Shown: piece by piece, positions 37,655 to 47,178 of the stretch | Layout: every line of letters begins with the position of its first letter | How positions within the stretch are numbered: the first letter of the stretch is position 1 | Origin: Marinobacter zhanjiangensis | Lineage (GTDB): Bacteria; Pseudomonadota; Gammaproteobacteria; Pseudomonadales; Oleiphilaceae | Direction of reading: 5' to 3' | DNA: 64,000 bases | NCBI RefSeq assembly: GCF_014651935.1 | Contig: NZ_BMXV01000004.1 | Location: 62,001 to 126,000, forward strand | Translations under genes and position numbers: made by a program | Notes under the pieces: model-generated | Databases searched by the model: none | Told to the model about the DNA's origin: nothing | What the model saw: only the letters and a program-made list of their open reading frames with translations

Positions 37655-38665
37655 TTATTCGAAGGTTCTCGGCCAGACCGTATCCGGTTTCAGGAAATCC
37701 TTGTCGCCTGTGTTCGAGTGATCACCCAGTACCTTGCCATCGGAGTCCCGCTTCTGGCCGTAGAGGGAGTGCTTGTGGAAGGTGGGTCCGTACTTTTCCA
37801 GGGTCTCTGCCACATCACCGGTATAGCGCGGATCCTGGGGTCGCTCCTGACTGCTGATGAAGTAGGCGACGTCCCAGGCCTCCTGGTCGCTCAGTGACAA
37901 AGGCTGGCCGAGGGGCATGTTGTTCTTTATGAACCCCGCTGCGGTAAAGAGCCGCACCAGGCCCGCCCCCCAGTTGTTCGAGTCGTCACCCCAGGGCGCC
38001 GGGAAGACCGTTTTCTCTCCCACTTGCAGGCCTCCACCATTGTCGCCGTGGCATACCGCGCATTGCTCCTGGTAGAGCTGCTCGCCACGCTCGTAGCTCA
38101 ACTCCTCCGGCCGCTCCGGTGCCGGGAAACCACGCCCGTAGATGGGTTTTTCCGGGTACATGGGCACGCCCCGGGCCAGCCACTGGTGATAGGCGGCCAG
38201 GGCCAGCATGTCGTCGCTGCCATACTCGGGCGGCTTGCCGTTCATGGAGTAGGTAAAGCAACCGGCAATGCGCTCCTCCAGGTTGTTAACGTGGTCGTTC
38301 TTGCCACGATAGCCAGGCAGGGTGACCGCCGCGGGCCAGACCGGTGCGCTGAATGGCATACGGCCGTCGCCGAGGTGGCAGCTGGAGCAGTTCATGTTGT
38401 TGAAGACATTCTCGCCCCTCAGCTGTTGGGTATCGGTGAAAAGGTCGTAACCGCGCCTGATCACCCGCTTGAGTTCGGGGTGCACGTCTGACTGCTCAAG
38501 ATCTTGCAGGGTGGGCGGGATGTGCACCAGCTGATTGTCTTTCGGTGCCGGAAAGCCCAACTCGGTCAGGGTATTGATGTAATCGTCCGTGTTTTCATTA
38601 GCCGAGACCAGCGCGGTGAATAAAACAGAGCCGGCCAGCATGGCGCATGTAAGCGTCGATTTCAT
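37655..38665 (-). CDS. tsdA: Thiosulfate dehydrogenase-like dihaem cytochrome TsdA
   Basis: This 336-residue periplasmic protein resembles TsdA, which couples two thiosulfates to tetrathionate. It has a signal peptide (residues 1-22), a first haem site CSSCH at 93-97, and a second, CAVCH, at 202-206. The unusual cysteine haem ligand of TsdA corresponds to C136 in RIAGCFTYSMNGK, and M250 in IKNNMPLG fits the second haem's ligand. LTDQEAWDVA-like sequence (SLSDQEAWDVAYFISSQ) is also family-typical. The ATG at 38665 follows GGGAGATAC; an upstream start at 38737 is not family-like. It is preceded by tsdB with a 13-bp gap. Confidence 0.87.
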   Translation of the reverse strand: MKSTLTCAMLAGSVLFTALVSANENTDDYINTLTELGFPAPKDNQLVHIPPTLQDLEQSDVHPELKRVIRRGYDLFTDTQQLRGENVFNNMNCSSCHLGDGRMPFSAPVWPAAVTLPGYRGKNDHVNNLEERIAGCFTYSMNGKPPEYGSDDMLALAAYHQWLARGVPMYPEKPIYGRGFPAPERPEELSYERGEQLYQEQCAVCHGDNGGGLQVGEKTVFPAPWGDDSNNWGAGLVRLFTAAGFIKNNMPLGQPLSLSDQEAWDVAYFISSQERPQDPRYTGDVAETLEKYGPTFHKHSLYGQKRDSDGKVLGDHSNTGDKDFLKPDTVWPRTFE

Positions 38666-38678
38666 GACTGTATCTCCC

Positions 38679-39326
38679 TCAATTGGCCTGCGGGGGTTGG
38701 GTTGCGAGCCAGGCAGCGACAGCCCGGATATCGTCATCGCTCAGGCGCCTTGCGATGGTCCCCATGAGATCCTGAGGGTCGTTCGTCCGGTCACCGGCCT
38801 GCCAGGCCTTCAGTTGCGATTCGATATAACCGGCATGCTGGCCGGCAATGCCCGGAAACACTGAGCCGGCCCCCTGGTTGTCCGGACCATGGCAGCTCTT
38901 GCACGACACGATATACTCGGACCAGTCACCTCGCTGGGCCAGGATCCGGCCCCGCTGAAGCACCTCCTCGCTGGCACTGTCTCCACCCTGTCCGGGATGA
39001 GGGGCCATTTCGCTGTAATACTGCGCGACGTCGGCAACCTGCTGCTCCGAGAGCATGTTGGCAAAAGGCTTCATGGTGGCGTTTTGCCGTTGCCCGGACT
39101 TGTAGTCCCGCAACTGTTTGGCGATGTAGTCGGCATCGAGCCCCGCCAACTGCGGCCAGGATTCGCCCTGTTCATTGTGCTTGCCGGAACCATCTGCCTG
39201 GTGGCAGCTGGCACAGACAGCGGCCGCTTCGGCCCCCCGAGACGCATCCCCTTCGGTGGCAGCCTGCAGCCACCCCGGTAGCGTGAGCGTGGTCAAAAAA
39301 AGAATAGCAGTGGGCAGGTAGTTCAC
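38679..39326 (-). CDS. tsdB: Dihaem cytochrome c4-type electron acceptor TsdB
   Basis: This dihaem cytochrome of 215 residues has a signal peptide and two haem sites, CASCH at 38-42 and CKSCH at 142-146, each in a c4-like domain (LAGLDADYIAKQLRDYKSG and IAGQHAGYIESQLKAWQAG). It lies directly upstream of tsdA; TsdB accepts electrons from TsdA in other bacteria. AAGGAGGG overlaps an ATG at 39335 too closely, whereas GTG at 39326 is 6-9 bp away, so GTG is the better start. A generic c4 role cannot be ruled out. Confidence 0.85.
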   Translation of the reverse strand: MNYLPTAILFLTTLTLPGWLQAATEGDASRGAEAAAVCASCHQADGSGKHNEQGESWPQLAGLDADYIAKQLRDYKSGQRQNATMKPFANMLSEQQVADVAQYYSEMAPHPGQGGDSASEEVLQRGRILAQRGDWSEYIVSCKSCHGPDNQGAGSVFPGIAGQHAGYIESQLKAWQAGDRTNDPQDLMGTIARRLSDDDIRAVAAWLATQPPQAN

Positions 39327-39535
39327 GGTCAGCATCCCTCCTTGTTCATCAAGCGGTAGTAACCACCCTGGTGTTCCTCAACATAAGTCTGGACCATGGA
39401 TTGACGGGGTGCAGTCCTGTTCGTCTCTCCATTGATGTCAGTCAATTCAAGTATAGATGCTGCTTACAGGTTTGCAGTAAAGATCAGGGACGCCGCAGGC
39501 ACCAGGTCAAGGGCTGGATCGGGCTGGTATATGTG

Positions 39536-39871
39536 CTATTGAGCGCAGTGAATGCAATGCAGTGTGGTGGGATCGATTTCCAGGCGTTTCGGATTGATGG
39601 GTTCGCCGCACTCCATGCACTCGCCGAACTCGTCCTGGTCAATACGTTTCAGAGCCGCTTCGATCATCAATAGCTTACGATTAGCCCGTTCCTTGCCGGC
39701 TTTTGCCAGGGCCTGACTTTGCAGTGCGTCCATCCGGGAGAGACGGCCAACGCTTTGCTGGTCAAGATGGACGGTGCTGCTGGTTTCATCGCGAACCGCG
39801 CTGGTGGACAAAAGGTCCTCGCGGAGGTCTTCCAATAGCTTCCGGAACCGGTCCAGCTCTTGTTGCTTCAT
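39536..39871 (-). CDS. DksA/TraR-family zinc-finger protein
   Basis: This is a 111-residue DksA/TraR C4 zinc-finger protein: an N-terminal coiled coil (ELDRFRKLLEDLREDLL through KERANRKLLMIEAALKRID) and a C-terminal zinc site ECMECGEPINPKRL..CIHC with four cysteines. It is shorter than DksA (151 aa) and lacks DksA's DxxDxA-type tip (the tip reads STSAVRDETSSTVH), so it is a DksA-like regulator and not DksA itself. GGGAGA precedes the ATG. It sits 12 bp behind a small membrane protein gene. Confidence 0.88.
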   Translation of the reverse strand: MKQQELDRFRKLLEDLREDLLSTSAVRDETSSTVHLDQQSVGRLSRMDALQSQALAKAGKERANRKLLMIEAALKRIDQDEFGECMECGEPINPKRLEIDPTTLHCIHCAQ

Positions 39872-39883
39872 GTCGTTCTCCCG

Positions 39884-40198
39884 TCAGGAATAGCGCCCGG
39901 CCTCGGTGTCCGTGGGTGCCGCGACCTCTGCCAGCAGGGCGCCCAGCAGGCTGAGTACCAGCATGCCGCAGAAGATGGGAATCAGTCCATAGCTTAATGA
40001 TCGACGGGCGCCGATCCGGTCCACCAGTGGCCCGCCGACAAACAGGCTGAGGACGTGGCCGGCGGCAAAGCCAGCGAAGGCATCCCTTACTTTCAGGGCC
40101 CGACTCTGGTAAAATACGCGCCCAGTTTTGAGCAACCCCTGACTTTCATCAACGATACTGAAACCAAACAGTGACGATCCTTCCGCCATAGCGTTCAA
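39884..40198 (-). CDS. Small membrane protein of unknown function
   Basis: This 104-residue protein starts with TTG at 40198, chosen because GAGGAGGG lies 5 bp upstream; an ATG at 40189 is the alternative. It has one or two hydrophobic stretches (AFAGFAAGHVLSLFVGG and LIPIFCGMLVLSLLGALLA) joined by a basic loop (DRIGARRSLSYG), so it is likely an inner-membrane protein. No family was recognised. It is followed after 12 bp by the DksA-like gene, so the two may be co-transcribed. Confidence 0.65.
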   Translation of the reverse strand: MNAMAEGSSLFGFSIVDESQGLLKTGRVFYQSRALKVRDAFAGFAAGHVLSLFVGGPLVDRIGARRSLSYGLIPIFCGMLVLSLLGALLAEVAAPTDTEAGRYS

Positions 40199-40423
40199 GT
40201 TTTCCCTCCTCGTTTACCAGCTGAGCAAGGTTCAGACCGCTATTTGATGCGCCGTGACTGTTCTGCGGCCCGATAGTGCTACCCCTTTTCAAAGCCCTGG
40301 TACCGAGTAATGTCGGGCTGATGCCCGTCCTTCACGCCCTGTAACGATCCAACAAGAATAATAGATGCGGGCAGGGCGCCTGCGTCCCATCTTTTTAACC
40401 TTTATCGACCGGATGTGCAGAGC

Positions 40424-41911
40424 ATGATAAATCGTATACGAGCAAACTGGTTTTCCAACGTACGGGGCGATCTGCTCGCCGGCATTGTGGTGGCCCTGGC
40501 GCTGATTCCCGAAGCCATCGCCTTTTCCATTATCGCGGGGGTGGACCCGAAAGTGGGCCTTTACGCCTCTTTCTGTATTTCCGTGGTGATTGCCTTTGTG
40601 GGCGGGCGCCCAGGTATGATTTCCGCCGCCACAGGCGCCATGGCCCTGCTGATGGTCACCCTGGTGAAGGAGCACGGCCTGGAATACCTGCTGGCCGCGA
40701 CCCTGCTGACCGGTTTGCTGCAGGTTGTTGCCGGCTACCTGAAGCTGGGCGCGCTGATGCGGTTTGTGTCCCGCTCGGTGGTGACAGGTTTCGTAAACGC
40801 CCTGGCCATCCTTATTTTCATGGCTCAGCTGCCGGAGCTGACCAACGTGACCTGGCATGTCTACGCCATGACCGCCGCCGGCCTGGGCATTATCTATCTG
40901 TTCCCGCTGATTCCGGTGATCGGTCGTATCCTGCCGTCACCGCTGATCTGCATTGTGGTACTGACCGGTGTGGCCATGGTGTATGGCATAGACATCCGCA
41001 CCGTGGGTGATATGGGACAGTTGCCGGACACCCTGCCCATCTTCCTGTGGCCGGACGTACCGTTGAACCTGGAAACCCTGATGATCATCCTGCCCTATGC
41101 CGTTGGCCTGACCGTCGTGGGTCTGCTGGAATCCATGATGACTGCGACCATCGTTGACGACCTTACCGATACAACGAGTGACCGTAACCGGGAATGCAAG
41201 GGCCAGGGTGTCGCCAATATCGGTTCCGGCCTGCTGGGTGGCATGGCCGGCTGCGCGATGATTGGTCAGTCCATTATCAACATCAAGTCCGGCGGTCGTA
41301 CGCGGCTGTCCACCCTGGCTTCGGGTGTGTTCCTGCTGCTGATGGTGCTGGTGCTGGACAAGTGGCTGGTGCAGATTCCCATGGCGGCCCTGGTGGCGGT
41401 AATGATCATGGTGTCCATCGGTACCTTCAGCTGGGGTTCCATCAAGAACCTCAAGGATCACCCGCTGTCGACCAATATTGTGATGGTGGTGACGGTGATC
41501 GTGGTGGTAGCTACCCACAACCTGGCCTTTGGTGTGCTGGCCGGTGTACTGCTGGCCGCGCTGTTCTTTGCCAACAAGGTGGGTCACTACATGGTGATCA
41601 CATCCGATTACGATGATGAGACGGATACCCGCCGGTACAACGTGGTGGGGCAGGTGTTCTTCAGTTCCTCCGAGAAGTTCATCGAGTCCTTCGACTTCAA
41701 GGAAGCCGTTGATAATGTGGTCATCGACCTGAGTCGTGCCCACTTCTGGGACATCACCGCGGTTGCCGCGCTGGACAAGGCCGTGGTCAAGTTCCGCCGG
41801 GAAGGTGCCGATGTGGAAGTCATCGGGCTGAATGAAGCCAGCGCTACCATTGTGGACCGGTTCGGTGTCCACGATAAACCGGATGCCGTAGAACGTCTGA
41901 TGGCCCACTAA
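40424..41911 (+). CDS. SulP-family inorganic anion transporter
   Basis: This is a SulP transporter of 495 residues with about 12 membrane helices and a C-terminal STAS domain. Family motifs are [20 protein letters not shown] near the N-terminus, [35 protein letters not shown] and, in [24 protein letters not shown]. Related marine proteins move sulfate or bicarbonate; the substrate is not visible here. A GTG at 40415 is in frame, but the ATG at 40424 fits relatives better. The next gene, 13 bp on, encodes a universal stress protein, a common SulP partner. Confidence 0.92.
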   Translation: MINRIRANWFSNVRGDLLAGIVVALALIPEAIAFSIIAGVDPKVGLYASFCISVVIAFVGGRPGMISAATGAMALLMVTLVKEHGLEYLLAATLLTGLLQVVAGYLKLGALMRFVSRSVVTGFVNALAILIFMAQLPELTNVTWHVYAMTAAGLGIIYLFPLIPVIGRILPSPLICIVVLTGVAMVYGIDIRTVGDMGQLPDTLPIFLWPDVPLNLETLMIILPYAVGLTVVGLLESMMTATIVDDLTDTTSDRNRECKGQGVANIGSGLLGGMAGCAMIGQSIINIKSGGRTRLSTLASGVFLLLMVLVLDKWLVQIPMAALVAVMIMVSIGTFSWGSIKNLKDHPLSTNIVMVVTVIVVVATHNLAFGVLAGVLLAALFFANKVGHYMVITSDYDDETDTRRYNVVGQVFFSSSEKFIESFDFKEAVDNVVIDLSRAHFWDITAVAALDKAVVKFRREGADVEVIGLNEASATIVDRFGVHDKPDAVERLMAH

Positions 41912-41924
41912 CGGAGTTGAAACG

Positions 41925-42812
41925 ATGACAGTCAATAATCCTGAGTCCGGGGCCCGGAAGCCTCTCAATGTAGTAGCCTGCATCGACGGCTCCGGGGCGG
42001 CCCTGTCGGTGTGTGATTACTCCGCGTGGGCGAGCCGCCGTATGGGGGATCCCCTGATGTTGCTGCATGTGCTGGATGAAGAAAAATACCCCGTCAAGAC
42101 CGATATGAGTGGCAATATCGGCCTGGGCAGCCGCGAGCACCTGCAGGAGGAACTGGTTCAGCTGGATGAAGAGCGTAGCAAGCTGGCCCTCAAGCATGGA
42201 CACCTGTTGCTGGATGAAGCCGAAAAGCGTGTGCTGGCGGCCGGAGTTGAAAACCCCAGCAAGCGCCAGCGCCACGATGAGCTGGCCAACTCATTGGTGG
42301 AGCTCGAACCCGAGTCCCGGTTGTTCGTTCTGGGGCTTCACGGTGAGAGCAGCTCGGCAGCTGGCGGGCATGTTGGCAGCCAGCTGGAAACCGTGATTCG
42401 CAGTGTTCATCGCCCGGTTTTCCTGGTGCCGGATGCGTTCAGCGAACCCCGCAGCGCCATGCTGGCTTTCGATGGCAGCCCGACAGCCTTCCGCAGTATC
42501 GAGCTACTGGCCGGTACGCCGGTCTTCAAGGGCATGCCCGTGCACCTGGTAATGATCGGCTCGGACAACGAGGAACGCCAGGCGCAACTCAGCAAGGCCG
42601 AAAGGGCGCTGACTGCTCAGGGTATGGAGGTGCATCTGGCGATCCGTCAGGGCGATGTGGAGCAGACCCTGCATGCCTATCAGGAGGAGCACGACATTGA
42701 TGTGCTGATCATGGGCGCCTATGGCCATTCCCGCATCCGCCGGTTCCTGGTGGGTAGTACCACGACAAAAATGCTGGAAACTGCTAAAAAACCTTTGGTT
42801 ATACTTCGTTAA
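41925..42812 (+). CDS. Tandem-domain universal stress protein
   Basis: This 295-residue protein holds two UspA domains. The first (about 8-160) starts VVACIDGSGAALSVCDYSAW; the second (about 165-295) has MLAFDGSPTAFRSIELLAG and ends with the ATP-binding type motif MGAYGHSRIRRFLVGSTT followed by KKPLVILR. The gene follows sulP by 13 bp with GGAG upstream of ATG, so it is likely co-expressed and could tune the transporter. Confidence 0.93.
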   Translation: MTVNNPESGARKPLNVVACIDGSGAALSVCDYSAWASRRMGDPLMLLHVLDEEKYPVKTDMSGNIGLGSREHLQEELVQLDEERSKLALKHGHLLLDEAEKRVLAAGVENPSKRQRHDELANSLVELEPESRLFVLGLHGESSSAAGGHVGSQLETVIRSVHRPVFLVPDAFSEPRSAMLAFDGSPTAFRSIELLAGTPVFKGMPVHLVMIGSDNEERQAQLSKAERALTAQGMEVHLAIRQGDVEQTLHAYQEEHDIDVLIMGAYGHSRIRRFLVGSTTTKMLETAKKPLVILR

Positions 42813-42836
42813 CCGGCGACCGAAACGGTCGTTCCC

Positions 42837-42861
42837 CGCCGATTGCGCCGTGCAATCGGCG
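42837..42861 (+). terminator. Hairpin after the universal stress gene
   Basis: A perfect 10-bp stem (CGCCGATTGC / GCAATCGGCG) with loop GCCGT lies 25 bp after the stop codon. Only a weak T stretch follows (GCTGCGTTTG), so it is a probable but not ideal terminator. Confidence 0.55.
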
Positions 42862-42987
42862 GCTGCGTTTGCCGCCTCCGCAGGGCTCATCAACCACGGT
42901 CATGGTGGCAGCTTGAGAGTGGTCAATGACGAACTACATATCCTTCTGATCGGCTCTTTTTCGATCCTGGCAACAAAACTCACCAGT

Positions 42988-43848
42988 TTACAGCGGGGAG
43001 AGATCATCCAGATAGATCAGGCCGGCGCGGTGCCCAGCCTGGTACCCCAGGTCCAGCCGTGCCGGGTCCCGTGTCAGTCGGCCAACCGCGAAATCCCCGG
43101 GCGGCGCGATCACATGGACAGTGCAGTCCGGCGGCGGGTTTTCAATAAACGAAAGCGCTGAGTTGTAGTGTTCTGCTCGTGTGAGCGAGGCTTCCGCCAG
43201 CCCCGGATAGGCCCGGAACAGGTGTTTCGGCACAAAGGCGAACCTTGGCGGCTTTTTCCGGTAACCGCGGGGGCGAGACAGCACCACCGTGATATCCCGG
43301 GCGCCGTCCTCATAGGCTTTGATCACAGGAATGGGGTCGGCCATGCCTCCATCGGTCATGGGCTCTCCATCGACCTCCGGATAACCACGATAAGCGACGG
43401 GCAGCGAGCAGGAGGCGGTAAACACGTCGTGCAGGTTAAGGTCATCAATCCGGAAATAGCGGGCCTGCCCTGTCATGGCTGAGGTTGTTGTTACCCACAG
43501 TTCGGTCTTTCCCGCCAGATAGTTGTCGAGGTTCAGGGGCACGTCGGCAAAAGACTGGTGCCATAGCCAGTGCACGTCACACAGGTGCCCACCCTTTGCA
43601 AACCGCTTCCAGTCAATGAAATCCCGTTGGCAGGCATGCCCGGTGATGATTTGCCTGTTTCGACCGTGATCCCCGGACAAATAGCCGATCAGATTGGTAG
43701 CGCCGGCAGAAACACCGTAGGCACGATGAAATGGCTGATAGTGGTGCTCAAGAAAGGCGTCGAGTACGCCAGCAGCAAAAATGCCACGCATGGCACCGCC
43801 TTCGACAACCAGGGCTTTTGAAGGGAGGCTAACTGTAATTCCGGACAT
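42988..43848 (-). CDS. Patatin-like phospholipase
   Basis: This is a 286-residue patatin-like protein (YjjU/RssA-like layout). The oxyanion motif VVEGGAMRGIFAAGVL, nucleophile GVSAGATN and catalytic dyad aspartate in MTDGGMADPIPV are all present, so it should be an active serine lipid acyl hydrolase. It has no signal peptide or membrane helix and is probably cytoplasmic. It lies next to the arsenic island but is separated from aioA by a strong terminator, and its role is probably general lipid turnover. Confidence 0.9.
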   Translation of the reverse strand: MSGITVSLPSKALVVEGGAMRGIFAAGVLDAFLEHHYQPFHRAYGVSAGATNLIGYLSGDHGRNRQIITGHACQRDFIDWKRFAKGGHLCDVHWLWHQSFADVPLNLDNYLAGKTELWVTTTSAMTGQARYFRIDDLNLHDVFTASCSLPVAYRGYPEVDGEPMTDGGMADPIPVIKAYEDGARDITVVLSRPRGYRKKPPRFAFVPKHLFRAYPGLAEASLTRAEHYNSALSFIENPPPDCTVHVIAPPGDFAVGRLTRDPARLDLGYQAGHRAGLIYLDDLSPL

Positions 43849-43952
43849 GATGATTGGGGGTTGGTTACTGAGTGGCTATTCTAGCACGGTGGGCTCTTGA
43901 TGCATCGCCAACAGCGGGCGTTGCCGCGCTGGCTGGAAAGAAAGCCGGCAGC

Positions 43953-43991
43953 ACTGACAGGGGCAGGCCGGGCCGGCCTGCCCCTGTCAGT
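43953..43991 (-). terminator. Strong stem-loop at the end of aioA
   Basis: Seventeen bases (43953-43969, ACTGACAGGGGCAGGCC) pair perfectly with 43975-43991 around a 5-nt loop. The stem begins at the aioA stop codon. On the minus strand it is followed by a T-rich stretch (GCTTTCTTTCC). It should end the arsH-acr3-aioBA transcript. Confidence 0.82.
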
Positions 43992-46483
43992 CAAACGTAT
44001 CGCCGGCGCTTGAAGCTTACCTTGTCTGCGAAATCGTCAATCCGGCCGACACGGCGGATATCGGCCCAGGTTCCCTTGTAGTAGGGGATGATATTCCGGT
44101 CCGTCCAGGGCGTTACCAGGTCACCCATCACCGAGTTGAAATACATCGCCTCCATGAATACGTGGCCCTGTTTGATGTCAGGCTCCAGGTACGCCATGGC
44201 CGTTGTGGCGCCATAGTCGTTAAACAGTTCCAGAATGTCACCCGACTCGATGCCAAGATCCCTGGCATCTTCCGGATTGATTTCCAGCGGGGCCATCGGA
44301 TAACGACCACGGCGGAATTCCACATACTGGTCGTGGTAAGCGGTTTGCCAGATCTGATTCGTCCGGCCGTTGTTGATCCAGAAGCGGTACTTCTTGCGCT
44401 GCTCTTCCACGACATCCGGCATGCCATTCCATGGTGCGCCCTGGAAGTGGGCCTTGCCGTCGTCGGTATCGAAGTTGCCGTCGGTATAGAGCATTTCTGT
44501 TCCGATCAACTGGCCATCCTTGTATTCCTTGATCGGCAGTTGCACGCCATTGTTACCGGCAGCGCGTAGCCGTTCATAGGTAGCCAGATGGCCGGTGGAA
44601 CCGCCCTGGCTGTGGATGACTGGTGCACCGGGCTGGCCAGCACGACGGAAGCCGTCGTTGTATGCGTCCTCTTCGGTTTGCCAGTCAAAGCCCTCGAAAC
44701 GTTTGGCCATTTCTGCATTGCCTTCGGCTTCATAGAGCTTGCGCAGGGCGTTGGCCATGTCGGCGGCAATCAGGCAGTCCGGCTTTGCGGTGCCGGGAGG
44801 GTCCATGAACTTCTCGGACAGGCGTAAGCGCCGCTCGCCGTTCATGGATGTCAGGTTCATTTCGCCGGTGTGTGCAGCTGGCAGCACCAGGTGGGCGGCC
44901 TCGGCAAATTTGGTGGGGTACAGGTTGATCACGGTCACGAACAGGCCGCCATCTTCCTTGACTGCCTTGTGGATTACCTTCGCCATTTCCTCCGGAGTGG
45001 CCCCGCGTACCTTGCGCAGGGCCTGTTTCACTATGTCGCTGCGGCGCAGCACTTCGTTACGATACTGCTCGGCGTTCAGGGTGGTCTGGAAGGCATTACA
45101 GGCCCAGGCTGTGAGCATTTGCCCGTTGCCCTGAATGATTTCCTGGTCCACGTACGGAGCCGGACGGCCACCCGGGTAGGGCGGGCGACAATAGCCTTCC
45201 TGGTGGCCGCCCATCCGTACGACACCCGCGCCCCGGCGGCCCACGTTATGGGTGGCCAGCACCAGGTCCACCAGCGCCGACTGGATGCGATAGTTATCGT
45301 TGCCCCAGATGATGCCCTTTTCGTAGCCATGCATGGTACGGGGCAGGTGGCCGGAAGCTTTGGGCTTGTAGGCCCATTCCGCGGCCTTGATGATCTTGTC
45401 CTTGCTGATGCCGGTAATCCGACTGGTTTCATCGAGGCTCAGGCGGTTGGCTTTTACCGTATCCTCGAAGCCTGTAGTGCTTGCCTCGATAAACTCGCTG
45501 TCCTGCCAGCCCTGATCGACCACGTAGGTCAGCAGGCCATTGAACAGGGCAGTGTCCGTACCCGGCTCAATATCCAGGTGCAATAGTCGGTCTTTGCCGA
45601 TGGCCTGTTCCAGCAGGGCAACGGTAAGCGTCCGGCGAGGATCCACCAGAATGATCTTCGTCTGCTGAACGGTTTCGCCGTCTTCGTAGACTTCATGCTT
45701 CCTGTCGGTTGACTGGCCCTGGAGACCGGGTAACCAGTGGTTGAGGAAGTAGTTGGTCTGGGTCTCGTAGGCGTTGGCACCGACGGAGAATATGCAGTCC
45801 GCCATCTGGGCGTCTTCATAGCTGTTGTTCAGCTCGCCGATCCCCATGTCCCGGGTGGCGTGACACTCCGAATTGTAGGCTGGGCGGTTATGAATCCGCA
45901 CCATCTTGGTACCGAGGCCGGTGAAAATCAGCTTGCCGGTGCCCCAGGTATTCTCGAAGCCTCCCCCGGCACCGCCATGGTCGAACAGGTTGAACATCAA
46001 CTGGTCAGGGCCGTCGTCGTCCAGAATGAGCTTGGTGAGGTGGGTATACAGGGCCATGGCCTGATCCCAGCTGGTATCCCGCCATTCGTCGCCGGCAAAG
46101 ACCCGGGGGTATTTCAGTCGCTGACTGCCCACTGGCGTTTGCGGTGAGTACATGATCGACGCCATCTGACCACCCCGGGTGGACGACAGGCCACTGTTCA
46201 CTTTGCAGTCGTTGTCCGGCACGATCATGATCCGTTTATAGCTTCCATCATCGTCCTGGATAACATTGGTCATGGCCTGGGTCATTGTGACGCTGAGAGC
46301 CGGCAGCTGCTGGCGGAAGTCCAGGCCCAGGGCATTCTGGTCGGGGGCCAGCCCTCCTTCCTGGTCAGCGGGCCACTTATAGACGTGGTAACCACAGCCG
46401 ACAATGCAGAAATGGCAACAGGTCTGGGTTTTCCGGGCGTTGGCCGGTGGCAATGCAATCCGGTCTTTCTTGTGTTCATACAT
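43991..46483 (-). CDS. aioA: Arsenite oxidase large (molybdopterin) subunit AioA
   Basis: This 830-residue protein is the catalytic subunit of periplasmic arsenite oxidase, which turns As(III) into As(V) at a molybdenum bis-pterin centre. The [3Fe-4S] site appears as C23-x2-C26-x3-C30 (CHFCIVGC), without a fourth cysteine, as in known AioA. Other matching blocks are [46 protein letters not shown] and the C-terminal [18 protein letters not shown]. It has no own signal peptide; it is exported with the TAT-targeted AioB. It lies 12 bp after aioB in the usual aioB-aioA order. Confidence 0.96.
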   Translation of the reverse strand: MYEHKKDRIALPPANARKTQTCCHFCIVGCGYHVYKWPADQEGGLAPDQNALGLDFRQQLPALSVTMTQAMTNVIQDDDGSYKRIMIVPDNDCKVNSGLSSTRGGQMASIMYSPQTPVGSQRLKYPRVFAGDEWRDTSWDQAMALYTHLTKLILDDDGPDQLMFNLFDHGGAGGGFENTWGTGKLIFTGLGTKMVRIHNRPAYNSECHATRDMGIGELNNSYEDAQMADCIFSVGANAYETQTNYFLNHWLPGLQGQSTDRKHEVYEDGETVQQTKIILVDPRRTLTVALLEQAIGKDRLLHLDIEPGTDTALFNGLLTYVVDQGWQDSEFIEASTTGFEDTVKANRLSLDETSRITGISKDKIIKAAEWAYKPKASGHLPRTMHGYEKGIIWGNDNYRIQSALVDLVLATHNVGRRGAGVVRMGGHQEGYCRPPYPGGRPAPYVDQEIIQGNGQMLTAWACNAFQTTLNAEQYRNEVLRRSDIVKQALRKVRGATPEEMAKVIHKAVKEDGGLFVTVINLYPTKFAEAAHLVLPAAHTGEMNLTSMNGERRLRLSEKFMDPPGTAKPDCLIAADMANALRKLYEAEGNAEMAKRFEGFDWQTEEDAYNDGFRRAGQPGAPVIHSQGGSTGHLATYERLRAAGNNGVQLPIKEYKDGQLIGTEMLYTDGNFDTDDGKAHFQGAPWNGMPDVVEEQRKKYRFWINNGRTNQIWQTAYHDQYVEFRRGRYPMAPLEINPEDARDLGIESGDILELFNDYGATTAMAYLEPDIKQGHVFMEAMYFNSVMGDLVTPWTDRNIIPYYKGTWADIRRVGRIDDFADKVSFKRRRYV

Positions 46484-46495
46484 GACGCATTCCCC

Positions 46496-47026
46496 TTAGC
46501 TCGGCAATATATTGGCCTGGCGGCCATAGATCAGACCTTCCACGCCAACCGCCTCGATGGCATCATCCGAATCCTTGTAGTTCAGCAGAATCCGGGGCAG
46601 GTTTTCGGTGGCCTGGCCGGACACCATCTGGCCATTGAGTTCGGCATCGAAAACGCTGAAATGGCAGGGGCACTTGAAGGTGCGCTCCTCGGTGGAATAG
46701 TTGACCGGGCAGCCCATATGCGTACACAGGACGCTGTAAGCCACAATATCGCCATCCGGGCCGACGCCACCGGGGGTTTTCTCGCCGGTTTTAACCAGCG
46801 TGCAGGGCGAAGAGGTATCCGGGTAGGTGAAGGAAACCGGCTGGCCGACCTTCAGGTCGCCCGCCCTGGTGATGGTGGTTTGCGGATAATCGAGGTTGAC
46901 CTTGCCGGGCTGTGTGCTGCCTTCGGCGGCATGGGCCGGGTTGAGGATCAGGCCGCCGGCAAAGGCAGCGGAGCCTGCCGCTGTTGTGCCGGTAAAGGCG
47001 AGGAACCGCCTCCTTGAAAGTTTCAT
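46496..47026 (-). CDS. aioB: Arsenite oxidase small (Rieske) subunit AioB
   Basis: This is AioB, 176 residues, carrying the Rieske [2Fe-2S] cluster that takes electrons from AioA. A twin-arginine signal (SRRRFLAF, then a hydrophobic stretch to PAHA) covers residues 1-33 and directs both subunits to the periplasm. The cluster ligands are C101-x-H103 and C119-x2-H122 ([10 protein letters not shown], then [11 protein letters not shown]); C106 and C121 match the disulfide of some Rieske proteins. GGGGAGAG precedes the ATG. Confidence 0.96.
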   Translation of the reverse strand: MKLSRRRFLAFTGTTAAGSAAFAGGLILNPAHAAEGSTQPGKVNLDYPQTTITRAGDLKVGQPVSFTYPDTSSPCTLVKTGEKTPGGVGPDGDIVAYSVLCTHMGCPVNYSTEERTFKCPCHFSVFDAELNGQMVSGQATENLPRILLNYKDSDDAIEAVGVEGLIYGRQANILPS

Positions 47027-47089
47027 TGCACTCTCCCCTTTTTTGTTTTTTCGGGGTCATGCTACAACGATCCACGGCCCCGAATTTTG

Positions 47090-47106
47090 TGTACGATCCC
47101 TGTACA
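47090..47106. promoter_or_regulatory. Short dyad upstream of aioB
   Basis: In the 152-bp gap before aioB there is a perfect small dyad, TGTAC-N7-GTACA. It could be a repressor or activator site giving aioBA its own promoter. I saw no convincing sigma-54 (GG-N10-GC) promoter of the type used by several other aio operons. The evidence is weak. Confidence 0.3.
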
Positions 47107-47178
47107 AATCTAGGAGGGGGTCTCAATATACGCCAGCGGCCCCGGGGTCGTTTTCGACTTTTATTGAGGCGGATCAAT

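Noticed and set aside
37655..39326. tsdA and tsdB as cytochrome oxidase subunits
   Set aside because: No CcoO or CcoP features; the cysteine ligand region and the NMPLG motif fit thiosulfate dehydrogenase much better.
47027..47178. Sigma-54 promoter for aioBA
   Set aside because: I looked for a TGGCAC-N5-TTGC type site on the minus strand and found none of good quality.
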